This document shows, piece by piece, positions 8,227 through 14,990 of a stretch of 21,886 bases of DNA. Below the pieces are notes generated by a model. That model was not told the DNA's origin, ran no database searches, and worked only from the letters and a program-made list of their open reading frames with translations. Made by a program: the position numbers and the translations under genes. The DNA lies in contig JASHQT010000504.1 in the NCBI GenBank assembly GCA_030039005.1, positions 1 through 21,886 of the forward strand, in the 5' to 3' direction. The stretch comes from Bryobacteraceae bacterium (GTDB lineage: Bacteria; Acidobacteriota; Terriglobia; Bryobacterales; Bryobacteraceae). Within the stretch, counting starts at the first letter, position 1. The number at the start of each line of letters is the position of its first letter.

Positions 8227-9905
8227 TCCGGAGCGAGAAAGTCGAAATCGCAGCCGCGATCGGCTTGCGTAACGTGATCGAGGAACAAGCGGCCGTAACC
8301 ACGGTCGTAATGCCGCGGAGGCGGCGTGAACAAGCGGGCCCGCCGCTCTAGTTCTTCCGGCGCGATCAGTAGCTCCAGTTTCCGTTCGGGAACGTCGAGC
8401 AGGATCTCGTCGCCGGTTTGAACGAGAGCCAAGGGCCCGCCTACCGCCGATTCCGGGGCCACATGCAGGACCACCGTGCCGTAGGAGGTGCCGCTCATCC
8501 GGGCGTCGGAAATTCGCACTACGTCCGCAACACCGTCATTGAGCAGCTTGCGCGGCATCGGGATGTGGCCCCATTCGGGGAAGCCTGGCGCGCCCTTGGG
8601 CCCGCAATTGCGCATCACCAGGATGGTGTGGCGATCAATCGGCAAGTCCTCCCGTTCGATCTCCTGGAGCATCTGGTCCCGCGTTTCGAACACATAGGCC
8701 CGGCCGCGATGGCGCATCAGATCCGGCGATGCGGCGGCCTGTTTGATTACCGCACCGTTCGGCGCGAGATTGCCGTGCAGGATCGCGATGCCGCCTTCCG
8801 GATATAGCGCACGATCCAGCGGCCGGATCACGGTGTCGTTCAGTGGGGCTGCGCGGCCGATGTTTTCCCCCAGCGTTTTGCCGTTTACGGTGAGGCAATC
8901 GATGTGCAATAGGCCTTGAATTCGATGCAAGACGGCCGGCACGCCACCGGCGTGAAACAAATCCTCCATGAGATGTTTGCCCGACGGCATCACATCCACG
9001 ATGCACGCGGTGCGGCGTGAAATGCGGTCGAAATCGTCCAGCGCAAGGCGAATGCCCAGCCGCCCGGCAACCGCGATGAGGTGAACGACGGCGTTCGTGG
9101 ATCCGCCCAACGCCATCAAAACAGTGATCGCGTTCTCAAAGGCCGCGCGCGTCAAAATGCGCGAGGGCTTCAACCCGGCCTCGATCATTTCCACCGCCGC
9201 GCGCCCGCTCAGCTCGGCGATCGCCATGCGCCGCGCGTCGGGGGCCGGAATGTTGGCGCTGCCTGGCAACGTCATCCCCAGCGCTTCGGCCAAGCTGGTC
9301 ATGGTGGAGGCTGTGCCCATCACGGTGCAGTGACCGGCGGTGCGCGCGATGCAGCCTTCGATTTCACACCATTCTTCGTCGCTGATCCGGCCCGTGCGAT
9401 AGAGGTCGAACAGCTTCTTGCCGTCGGTGCCGGAGCCGAGCCGTTGCCCGCGCCAAACGCCTGCCAGCATGGGACCGCCCGGTACGACGATGGCGGGAAT
9501 ATCGGCGCTCGCCGCGCCCATCAGTTGCGCGGGTGTGGTCTTGTCACAGCCGCACAACAGCACCACCGCATCCAGCGGATTGGCGCGAATGCATTCCTCC
9601 ACGTCCATTGCCATGAGGTTGCGGTACAGCATAGTGGTGGGCTTCATGAACATCTCACCCAGCGAGATGGTGGGAAATTCGAGCGGCACGCCGCCCGCCG
9701 CCCATACCCCGCGTTTCACAGCCGAGGCCACGTCGCGCAGGTGGGCGTTGCAATTGTTGAGCTCGCTCCAGGAGTTGCAGATGCCGATCACCGGCTTGCC
9801 GTCGAAAACGTCGGAGGGAAATCCTTCCGAGCGGAGCCAGGCCCGCCGCCCGAAGCCATAGTATTCCGGAGCTTGAAACCATTCCCGGCTGCGATTGTTT
9901 TTCAT
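8217..9905 (-). CDS. IlvD/EDD-family dehydratase, probably a sugar-acid (pentonate) dehydratase
   Basis: Member of the [2Fe-2S] dehydratase family that removes water from 2,3-dihydroxy acids. The 562 residues start at the ATG at 9905; an upstream in-frame TTG at 9953 is poor. The cluster cysteines expected for the family are C52 (in NCNAH), C120 (in CGCDKTTPAQLMG) and C193 (in GHCTVMGTASTM). K122 in DK is the probable carbamylated Mg ligand, and the serine in ARMSGTSYG (about 471-479) is the expected catalytic base. The opening RSREWF and the spacing of the cysteines resemble L-arabinonate/D-xylonate dehydratases more than biosynthetic IlvD, so a role in pentose or other aldonate breakdown is likely; the exact substrate is open. 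The divergent GntR/FCD gene is the likely regulator. No other sugar-acid gene is in the window. Confidence 0.87.
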   Translation of the reverse strand: MKNNRSREWFQAPEYYGFGRRAWLRSEGFPSDVFDGKPVIGICNSWSELNNCNAHLRDVASAVKRGVWAAGGVPLEFPTISLGEMFMKPTTMLYRNLMAMDVEECIRANPLDAVVLLCGCDKTTPAQLMGAASADIPAIVVPGGPMLAGVWRGQRLGSGTDGKKLFDLYRTGRISDEEWCEIEGCIARTAGHCTVMGTASTMTSLAEALGMTLPGSANIPAPDARRMAIAELSGRAAVEMIEAGLKPSRILTRAAFENAITVLMALGGSTNAVVHLIAVAGRLGIRLALDDFDRISRRTACIVDVMPSGKHLMEDLFHAGGVPAVLHRIQGLLHIDCLTVNGKTLGENIGRAAPLNDTVIRPLDRALYPEGGIAILHGNLAPNGAVIKQAAASPDLMRHRGRAYVFETRDQMLQEIEREDLPIDRHTILVMRNCGPKGAPGFPEWGHIPMPRKLLNDGVADVVRISDARMSGTSYGTVVLHVAPESAVGGPLALVQTGDEILLDVPERKLELLIAPEELERRARLFTPPPRHYDRGYGRLFLDHVTQADRGCDFDFLAPDYC

Positions 9906-9939
9906 GAAAATAGATAGCGCGCATCTGGCGCGCGCAACG
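9906..9939 (-). promoter_or_regulatory. Promoter with inverted-repeat operator candidate for the dehydratase gene
   Basis: On the minus strand a -10-like TATCTA (plus positions 9911-9916) is followed by five bases and then the ATG, so transcription would start at or beside the start codon. A -35-like TTGCGC lies at 9932-9937 with a short 15-nt spacer. Between them is a perfect inverted repeat GCGCGC-ATCTG-GCGCGC (9917-9933). No Shine-Dalgarno is visible, which fits a leaderless message. A repressor bound here would block polymerase; the divergent GntR protein is the obvious candidate. Confidence 0.4.
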
Positions 9940-10029
9940 CCCAGTGTACTCAAACGGGTCGCCCTGCGGCCCGCCTGTGCTAGGATGAAGGGGATTTAAC
10001 ACTTTTGCGGACTTGAATATTGGGGATTT

Positions 10030-10797
10030 ATGAAAGACCGCTCTTCCGGCGCCCCCGATCTTGCGGGTGAAGCGTACGTAATCATCCGTGAGCGGATTTT
10101 ACGGGGCGAAGTAGCCATCGGCCAAGTGATTTCGCGGCGGAAAATCGCTGTGGAACTGGGCATGAGTTTTTTGCCTGTTTCAGAAGCCTTCTTGCGGCTG
10201 GAGTTCGAGGGACTGCTCGAAAGCCGGCCGCGCGCAGGTACTCGCGTGCGCATTCCGAGCCGCGAAGATGTGCGCGGGCACTATCTGGTGCGCGAGGCGC
10301 TGGAGGTGGAGGCGGCGCGCCTGTTCACCGAAATCGCCACGCCGGAGGAACGCTCCGAGTTGCTGAAGCTGGGCGCGCGCGTGGACGCGCTGCGTTCGCA
10401 AACCGACGGCAATCGTTTTTACTACCTGAATCTGCACGAAAAGCTGCACCGGCGCATCGCCGAATGCACGCGCTGCCCCGCTCTTTGCGACGCCATCGAA
10501 CGAACGCGCGCCCTTTCGTCCACCTGGCTGTGCGTGGGCCGGGCGTTCAACGGCACCCCGTCGCGCAGGCATCAGGATTTGATGGAAGTGCTGGTGGGAA
10601 TGGACAAGGACGCATCGGCCTCGGCCATGCGCGAGCACGTGATCACCAGCATGCAGCGCGCTCTGGAGCGTCTGGAGCCGTATTTCCGCGCGCGCAGCAC
10701 GCAGGGCAAGACGTATTCGCGCAAACATTTCCGCATCGACCACGCGGTCCCCGCTGAGATCGCCGGCGACACGCAGGTGTCGACTGCCGAGGCTTGA
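10030..10797 (+). CDS. GntR-family transcriptional regulator (FadR/FCD subfamily)
   Basis: A 255-residue DNA-binding regulator. Residues about 10-75 form the winged helix-turn-helix: AYVIIRERILRGEVAIGQVISRR, then ELGMSFLPVSEAFLRLEFEGLLE, then the wing RPRAGTRVRI. Residues about 80-220 form the helical FCD ligand domain with the usual metal-ligand candidates in LHEKLHRRIAE, RRHQDLMEVL and MREHVITSM. It is transcribed away from the dehydratase gene with 124 bp between the start codons, the typical arrangement for a local repressor responding to a carboxylic or sugar acid. The DNA-recognition segment has SFLPVSEA where many GntR proteins have VSRTPVREA, a mild departure that may affect operator choice. 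A GGGG before the ATG is the likely ribosome binding site. A tandem repeat spans the stop codon. Confidence 0.9.
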   Translation: MKDRSSGAPDLAGEAYVIIRERILRGEVAIGQVISRRKIAVELGMSFLPVSEAFLRLEFEGLLESRPRAGTRVRIPSREDVRGHYLVREALEVEAARLFTEIATPEERSELLKLGARVDALRSQTDGNRFYYLNLHEKLHRRIAECTRCPALCDAIERTRALSSTWLCVGRAFNGTPSRRHQDLMEVLVGMDKDASASAMREHVITSMQRALERLEPYFRARSTQGKTYSRKHFRIDHAVPAEIAGDTQVSTAEA

Positions 10798-10819
10798 AGC
10801 GCCGAGCTTTGAGCGCCAA
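10792..10819 (+). repeat. Two-copy 14-nt tandem repeat spanning the GntR-gene stop codon
   Basis: GCTTGAAGCGCCGA (10792-10805) is followed directly by GCTTTGAGCGCCAA (10806-10819), 11 of 14 bases identical. The first copy contains the TGA stop codon (10795-10797). The stretch also offers a weak GAGCTT/AAGCTC hairpin (10804-10823) followed by TCTTGGTTGTT that might act as a poor terminator. Confidence 0.55.
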
Positions 10820-10895
10820 GCTCTCTTGGTTGTTAGCCGGGTGGGCGTCTCGGGGATGTTCGCGCTGGCGGCATTCTACTGCGCCGGGCCTTCCG

Positions 10896-10901
10896 TATAA
10901 T
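10896..10901 (+). promoter_or_regulatory. Consensus -10 element upstream of ffh
   Basis: A perfect TATAAT in an otherwise GC-rich region, 43 bp before the ffh ATG, predicting a transcript start near 10908 and a leader of about 37 nt. The -35 region (about 10873-10879) does not resemble TTGACA. It is the only good -10 match in the gap 10798-10944. Confidence 0.5.
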
Positions 10902-10944
10902 AAAGAGGGTCCTCATCCAGGGCCCGCCGCTTCAGAAGTCCATC

Positions 10945-12291
10945 ATGTTCGATAACTTATCCGACAAGCTCCAGCGTGTTTTCAAGAACCTGCGCGGGGA
11001 AGGCAAATTAACCGCCGAAAATATGGAGGCCGCCCTGCGCGAGATTCGCGTGGCGCTGCTGGAGGCCGACGTTCATTTCCGTGTGGTGAAGCAGTTTATC
11101 GAGGCCATCAAAGAAAAGGCCATGGGCGAGGAAGTGCTGTCGGCGCTCTCCCCCAGCCAGCAGGTGATCAAGATCGTTCGCGACGAGCTGATCAAGACGC
11201 TGGGCAGTCACCAATCGAAGCTGCGGACAGCGAACGAGCCGCCGACCGTGATCCTGATCGTCGGTCTCCAAGGATCGGGCAAAACCACCACCACGGGCAA
11301 GCTGGCGCGCTGGCTCTCGAAGAACGGGCATAGCCCGATCATGGTTTCGGTCGATGTCTATCGTCCGGCCGCGCGGCAGCAGTTGGCGGTCATCGCGCGC
11401 GACATCAAGCTGCCGATCTATGAAGGCACGCCCGAAGAAATCAAGCCGCTGGAGCTGGCGAAATCGGCGCTCAAGGAAGCGCGGCAAACGGGCCGCGACG
11501 TAGTGCTTGTGGATACCGCCGGCCGGCTGCATATCGACGATCAACTGATGGTGGAATTGCAGCAGCTCAAGGACGAACTGGCGCCCACCGAAATCCTGTT
11601 CGTCGCCGACGCCATGACCGGACAGGACGCCGTGAAATCGGCCGATGAGTTCCACAAGCGCTTGGGCATCACGGGCATCATACTCACCAAGATGGACGGC
11701 GATGCGCGCGGCGGCGCGGCGCTTTCCATTCGGGCCATCACCAATCAGCCGCTCAAGTTCGTGGGCGTGGGCGAGAAGTTCGACGCGCTGGAGCCGTTCC
11801 ATCCCGATCGCGTGGCCCAGCGGATTCTGGGCATGGGCGACGTTCTGAGCCTGATCGACAAGGTCCAGGAGAACATCGATCAGAAACAGGCCGAGGAGAT
11901 GCAGCGCAAGCTCATTGAAAACGAGTTTACGCTGGAGGATTTTCGGGACCAGTTGCGGCAGATCCGCAAGCTGGGGCCGCTCGAATCGCTGCTGGGCATG
12001 ATGCCGCAGCTTGGGCCGATGAAAGACCTCAAGAACATGAAGGTGGATGAGAACGAGATTACGCGCGTGGTGGCGATCATCGATTCGATGACGCCCAAGG
12101 AACGCGCTAATCACATGATCATCAACGGCGCGCGCCGGCGGCGTATCGCCAAGGGCAGCGGCACCAGCGTGCAGGAGGTCAACAATCTCCTGAAGCAGTA
12201 CGCGCAGGCCCGCAAAATGATGAAAAGCATTACCGGCGGCGGGTTCCTGGGTAAGCGGCTGGGCAAATTGAAGCTGCCGATGCTACAGTAA
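10945..12291 (+). CDS. ffh: Signal recognition particle protein Ffh (SRP54)
   Basis: The GTPase of the signal recognition particle; with 4.5S RNA it brings ribosomes making membrane proteins to FtsY. The 448 residues are standard. The N domain (about 1-90) is followed by the G domain with P-loop GLQGSGKTTT (107-116), DVYRPAARQQL, DTAGR and TKMDGDARGG, then a methionine-rich M domain (about 300-448) with LGMMPQLGPMK, the RNA-binding RRRRIAKGSGTSVQEVNNLL and ARKMMKS. It is followed after 8 nt by rpsP with a GAGGA ribosome binding site in the gap, so the two are co-transcribed. Confidence 0.98.
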   Translation: MFDNLSDKLQRVFKNLRGEGKLTAENMEAALREIRVALLEADVHFRVVKQFIEAIKEKAMGEEVLSALSPSQQVIKIVRDELIKTLGSHQSKLRTANEPPTVILIVGLQGSGKTTTTGKLARWLSKNGHSPIMVSVDVYRPAARQQLAVIARDIKLPIYEGTPEEIKPLELAKSALKEARQTGRDVVLVDTAGRLHIDDQLMVELQQLKDELAPTEILFVADAMTGQDAVKSADEFHKRLGITGIILTKMDGDARGGAALSIRAITNQPLKFVGVGEKFDALEPFHPDRVAQRILGMGDVLSLIDKVQENIDQKQAEEMQRKLIENEFTLEDFRDQLRQIRKLGPLESLLGMMPQLGPMKDLKNMKVDENEITRVVAIIDSMTPKERANHMIINGARRRRIAKGSGTSVQEVNNLLKQYAQARKMMKSITGGGFLGKRLGKLKLPMLQ

Positions 12292-12299
12292 GAGGAAGC

Positions 12300-12554
12300 A
12301 TGTTAATGATTCGCATGGCGCGATTCGGCGCCAAGAAGAAACCGACGTATCGCGTCGTGGTGATCGATAAGGAGCGCGCTCGTAACAGCCGCTCGGTGGA
12401 AGTGGTGGGATTGTACAATCCCGTCGCCCAGCCGCCCGTCGTGAATTTGAACCGCGAGCGCATCGAGTATTGGATGAAAAACGGCGCGCAGCCGTCCGAC
12501 ACCGTCAGCCGCTTGTTGAAGAACACGCCCGCGCCGGAACCGGCCGCAGTCTAG
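12300..12554 (+). CDS. rpsP: 30S ribosomal protein S16
   Basis: Small-subunit ribosomal protein of 84 residues with the family N-terminus IRMARFGAKKKPTYRVVVID, then NSRSVEVVGLYNP and RIEYWMKNGAQPSDTV. The ATG at 12300 is preceded by GAGGAAGC. ffh-rpsP is a common pair, but the usual next genes (KH-domain protein, rimM, trmD, rplS) are absent: the next gene runs the other way and the two stop codons overlap by 3 nt. Confidence 0.98.
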   Translation: MLMIRMARFGAKKKPTYRVVVIDKERARNSRSVEVVGLYNPVAQPPVVNLNRERIEYWMKNGAQPSDTVSRLLKNTPAPEPAAV

Positions 12555-12913
12555 CCGAGCTGGCGGAAAATCCAGAGAAACGCCGCAATCGCGGCGACGA
12601 AGATAATCGCGACAGTCAGCAGTTGTTGGGCATTGAGACCCAGTAGCGGGCGTGCGGCGCTCGACGGTTCCGTGGTGGGAGGCGAATCGATCAACGCCGC
12701 CCGGCGCCGCCTGTGCAGCAGGTTGAGCTGCCAGATGGCCCAGCCAAGAAATCCGAAGTAGAAGACGGCGAAGTAGATGCGCACGCGCGCGAGCTCCGGG
12801 CTCTCGAAGATCGCTTTATAGATCAGGGCCGTCAAACCGGTTTCGGCGAGGATGGCGGCGTAAAGGAAATACTCGAAGGCCGTGCTCGGTTTGCGTGTCG
12901 GGGTCGACTCCAT
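12551..12913 (-). CDS. Small membrane protein of unknown function, three transmembrane segments
   Basis: 120 residues from the ATG at 12913, which has GGTGGG upstream; an in-frame ATG at 12952 lacks a binding site. Three hydrophobic segments are visible: FEYFLYAAILAETGLTALIY, YFAVFYFGFLGWAIWQL, and LLTVAIIFVAAIAAFLWIF ending just before the C-terminus. The basic loop HRRRRAA after the second segment suggests it faces the cytoplasm. It is the last gene of the yebC-to-tpiA minus-strand run. The position after tpiA recalls secG, but the sequence has no SecG features. A perfect CGCCGC/GCGGCG hairpin (12581-12596) lies within its 3' coding part. Confidence 0.7.
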   Translation of the reverse strand: MESTPTRKPSTAFEYFLYAAILAETGLTALIYKAIFESPELARVRIYFAVFYFGFLGWAIWQLNLLHRRRRAALIDSPPTTEPSSAARPLLGLNAQQLLTVAIIFVAAIAAFLWIFRQLG

Positions 12914-12925
12914 GGGGTGCAGCCC

Positions 12926-12960
12926 ACCTATCGGCGAATCCCGCCACTCCATAGATAGGT
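12926..12960 (-). promoter_or_regulatory. Leader hairpin covering the ribosome binding site of the small membrane protein gene
   Basis: ACCTATC (12926-12932) pairs perfectly with GATAGGT (12954-12960); inside, GGCG (12933-12936) pairs with CGCC (12942-12945). On the minus-strand RNA the 3' arm includes the GGT of the GGTGGG binding site (12923-12928) for the ATG at 12913, so folding would partly hide it. There is no T-run after it in the direction of transcription, so a terminator is unlikely. Confidence 0.35.
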
Positions 12961-12975
12961 AAAAAGCCCGAACTG

Positions 12976-14181
12976 TTACGTACGACTAAATGCCTTCTCC
13001 AGCGCCACCGCCAGCACCAGCACGGGATTGCCCGAGCGCTGATAAGCCTCCAGTACCTTGGCGTGCAGGACCGGATCGGATTGCGAGCGGTCGAGCAGCG
13101 TGTGCGGCTCGCTGAACCACTCGGCCGGGCTCTTCTGATAAAGCCCTGAGTTGCTGACGAAATCGGCGAAGTCGGCCAGGATCAGCTCGCGCTGGGAGCC
13201 TGTGGGCACGACGTCGAGGAGCGCGATGTAGACCAGGCATTTCTCGTGATAATAGATCGCATCGGAGGGCTCCTGATCGGAGGTCCAGTCCGCGATCAGG
13301 TTCAGGTAATCGGCCAGTTGCTGTTGCCACTGTGGCGTGGCGCGATCGGCATCCGTGAGTGAGCGGTCACCCGGGCCATAGCGCAGCTTCCTGCCCGCTT
13401 CAAGCAGCCGCTTGGCGTTATCCGATTGCCAGTATCGTTCCACCTTGGGCGCCGATTCGCATGCGTGGCCTTTGGGCCGGTATTTCTCGGGCGTCGCGGT
13501 GAAGGAGCGATCGTCCGGCTGCATGGCGGCCATCAAGGCGTTGAATCGCGCCCACAGCAACTGGCGTTGCGCCGCTGTTACGCCCGCGCTTTCTATCACG
13601 GAAGCGAGCGGGGAAAGCTGCAGCGGCGACATCGCTTGGCCCAGCACGTCAATGAGCAGATTCAGATGCTCGTCCTTGGCCTTTTCCTTGGCTGAGAATG
13701 TTCCGTTCACGACGGCGGTCAAGGCCTGATAATAGTCGTCCGGCTTGTAGACCAACGCATCATCGCAAGTGAGCGGCGCCAGCGTAGGCCTCACGATCTG
13801 CCCGAACAGGTCGCGGGCCAACGCCCGATCGAGCGGCAGCATGGCGCGCACGGCGCGGCTTTGGAGCGAGAGAGCATCGAGCGCGAGCGCATAAGCCTGA
13901 TTCAACGATCCGGATTCGGTGTCCGTGGCGGCGCCAGCTATGGCCTGCATGCGCACCGGGAAACTAGCCGACGCCGCCGCTTGGAACGCTTGCTCCACGA
14001 GCGCGCGGCCGGCATTGCGATCGGCCACGCGGCCCGATTCAACGATGCGCAGCAGCGCGTCGGCAGCGAACTCGGGCGGCGCGGCCGAGGCGAGATCGGA
14101 GAGCGAGCGAAGAGGCTCGGGGAGTTTGATCGGGCCGGCGGCAAACAAGGCCGGGACGAGGAGAAAGACGAGAGCACGCAT
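12976..14181 (-). CDS. Exported helical protein of unknown function
   Basis: 401 residues with a signal peptide (MRALVFLLVPALFAAG). The mature protein is rich in alanine and leucine and reads as mostly alpha-helical, with possible HEAT/TPR-like repeats (for example PEFAADALLRIVESG, LNQAYALALDALSLQSR, LNLIADWTS, ILADFADFVS). Several cysteines (in LTCDD, HACES, EKCLV) could form disulfides outside the cytoplasm. I do not recognise the family. It follows tpiA by only 15 nt, so it belongs to the same transcript. Its job is unknown; the neighbourhood shares an exported character with the TlpA-like and 215-residue proteins upstream. Confidence 0.8.
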   Translation of the reverse strand: MRALVFLLVPALFAAGPIKLPEPLRSLSDLASAAPPEFAADALLRIVESGRVADRNAGRALVEQAFQAAASASFPVRMQAIAGAATDTESGSLNQAYALALDALSLQSRAVRAMLPLDRALARDLFGQIVRPTLAPLTCDDALVYKPDDYYQALTAVVNGTFSAKEKAKDEHLNLLIDVLGQAMSPLQLSPLASVIESAGVTAAQRQLLWARFNALMAAMQPDDRSFTATPEKYRPKGHACESAPKVERYWQSDNAKRLLEAGRKLRYGPGDRSLTDADRATPQWQQQLADYLNLIADWTSDQEPSDAIYYHEKCLVYIALLDVVPTGSQRELILADFADFVSNSGLYQKSPAEWFSEPHTLLDRSQSDPVLHAKVLEAYQRSGNPVLVLAVALEKAFSRT

Positions 14182-14196
14182 GGGGTGGTTAGTTTG

Positions 14197-14946
14197 TCAG
14201 TAATTCACGATTGCGGCGAACGAATGAGGATCCAGGCTGGCGCCGCCGACGAGGGCGCCGTCGATCTCCACCTGGGACATCAGCCCTTTCACGTTATCGG
14301 GTTTGACGCTGCCGCCGTAGAGGATGCGGCAGGCCTCGGCCGCCGCGGCGCCAAAAGTTTCGCGAATCTGGCCGCGAATGAAAGCGTGCGCCGATGCCGC
14401 GATCTCGGGCGTAGCCACCTTACCCGTGCCGATAGCCCAAACCGGTTCGTAAGCGATGACGATTTTGGCGAACTGTTCCGGGGCGAGACTGCACGCACAG
14501 CCGCGCATTTGGCGTTCCAGGACGCTCTCGGTGTGGCCGCGTTCCCGCTCCTGCAGCCGCTCACCGACGCAATAGATAGGCGACAAACCCTCGTCGAGGG
14601 CGGCGTGGATTTTCTTGAGCGCGCTTTCTTCGGTCTCGCCGAAGTACTCGCGGCGCTCGCTGTGGGCGACGATCACCCAGCGGCAGCCGGCGTCGCGCAG
14701 CATCGCTGCGGAAGTTTCGCCGGTGAAGGCGCCCTCCTTGGCCCAATATAGATTCTGCGCGCCGATTTCGACTGCGGTTCCCTGCACCGCATCGGCGGCG
14801 GCCGGGATATCCACGAACGGCGGACAGATCACGATTTCGGCGTGCGTTGTTCCCTCCACCAGCGGGAGAAATCTCTCGAAGAACGCAACGGTCTCCGAGG
14901 GCGTCTTGTACATCTTCCAATTGCCTGCCAGAATGGGGCGGCGCAT
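14197..14946 (-). CDS. tpiA: Triose-phosphate isomerase
   Basis: Interconverts glyceraldehyde-3-phosphate and dihydroxyacetone phosphate. The 249 residues form a standard TIM barrel with GNWKMYKT (catalytic K11), AHSERREYFGE (catalytic H95), AYEPVWAIGTGK (catalytic E167) and the phosphate-binding GGSVKPDN. The start ATG at 14946 lies 30 nt after the deoB stop. There is no strong ribosome binding site (only CTGAAAAG) and the gap is filled by a tandem repeat, so it may depend on ribosomes arriving from deoB. Confidence 0.98.
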   Translation of the reverse strand: MRRPILAGNWKMYKTPSETVAFFERFLPLVEGTTHAEIVICPPFVDIPAAADAVQGTAVEIGAQNLYWAKEGAFTGETSAAMLRDAGCRWVIVAHSERREYFGETEESALKKIHAALDEGLSPIYCVGERLQERERGHTESVLERQMRGCACSLAPEQFAKIVIAYEPVWAIGTGKVATPEIAASAHAFIRGQIRETFGAAAAEACRILYGGSVKPDNVKGLMSQVEIDGALVGGASLDPHSFAAIVNY

Positions 14947-14951
14947 CTTTT

Positions 14952-14990
14952 CAGGATAGCGGGTCAGAATAGCGAGTCAGGATAGCGATT
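14952..14990 (-). repeat. Three-copy 13-nt tandem repeat across the deoB stop codon
   Basis: On the plus strand CAGGATAGCGGGT (14952-14964), CAGAATAGCGAGT (14965-14977) and CAGGATAGCGATT (14978-14990) follow each other without a gap. Copies 2 and 3 each match copy 1 at 11 of 13 positions. Read on the coding (minus) strand each unit holds CGCTATYCTGA; the TGA of the first one met is the deoB stop codon. The other two fill the deoB-tpiA gap. Confidence 0.85.

Noticed and set aside
9081..9917. 278-codon plus-strand frame antisense to the dehydratase gene
   Set aside because: The minus-strand frame carries all the dehydratase motifs; the plus-strand product has no family features.
11008..12114. 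Long open frame (368 codons) on the minus strand across ffh
   Set aside because: It mirrors a fully conserved ffh; the composition (His/Leu/Arg-rich) is that of an antisense shadow in GC-rich coding DNA, with no recognisable domain.
12581..12596. CGCCGC-AATC-GCGGCG hairpin as an rpsP terminator
   Set aside because: No T-run follows and it lies within the coding part of the opposing membrane protein gene, so GC-rich codon use explains it as well.
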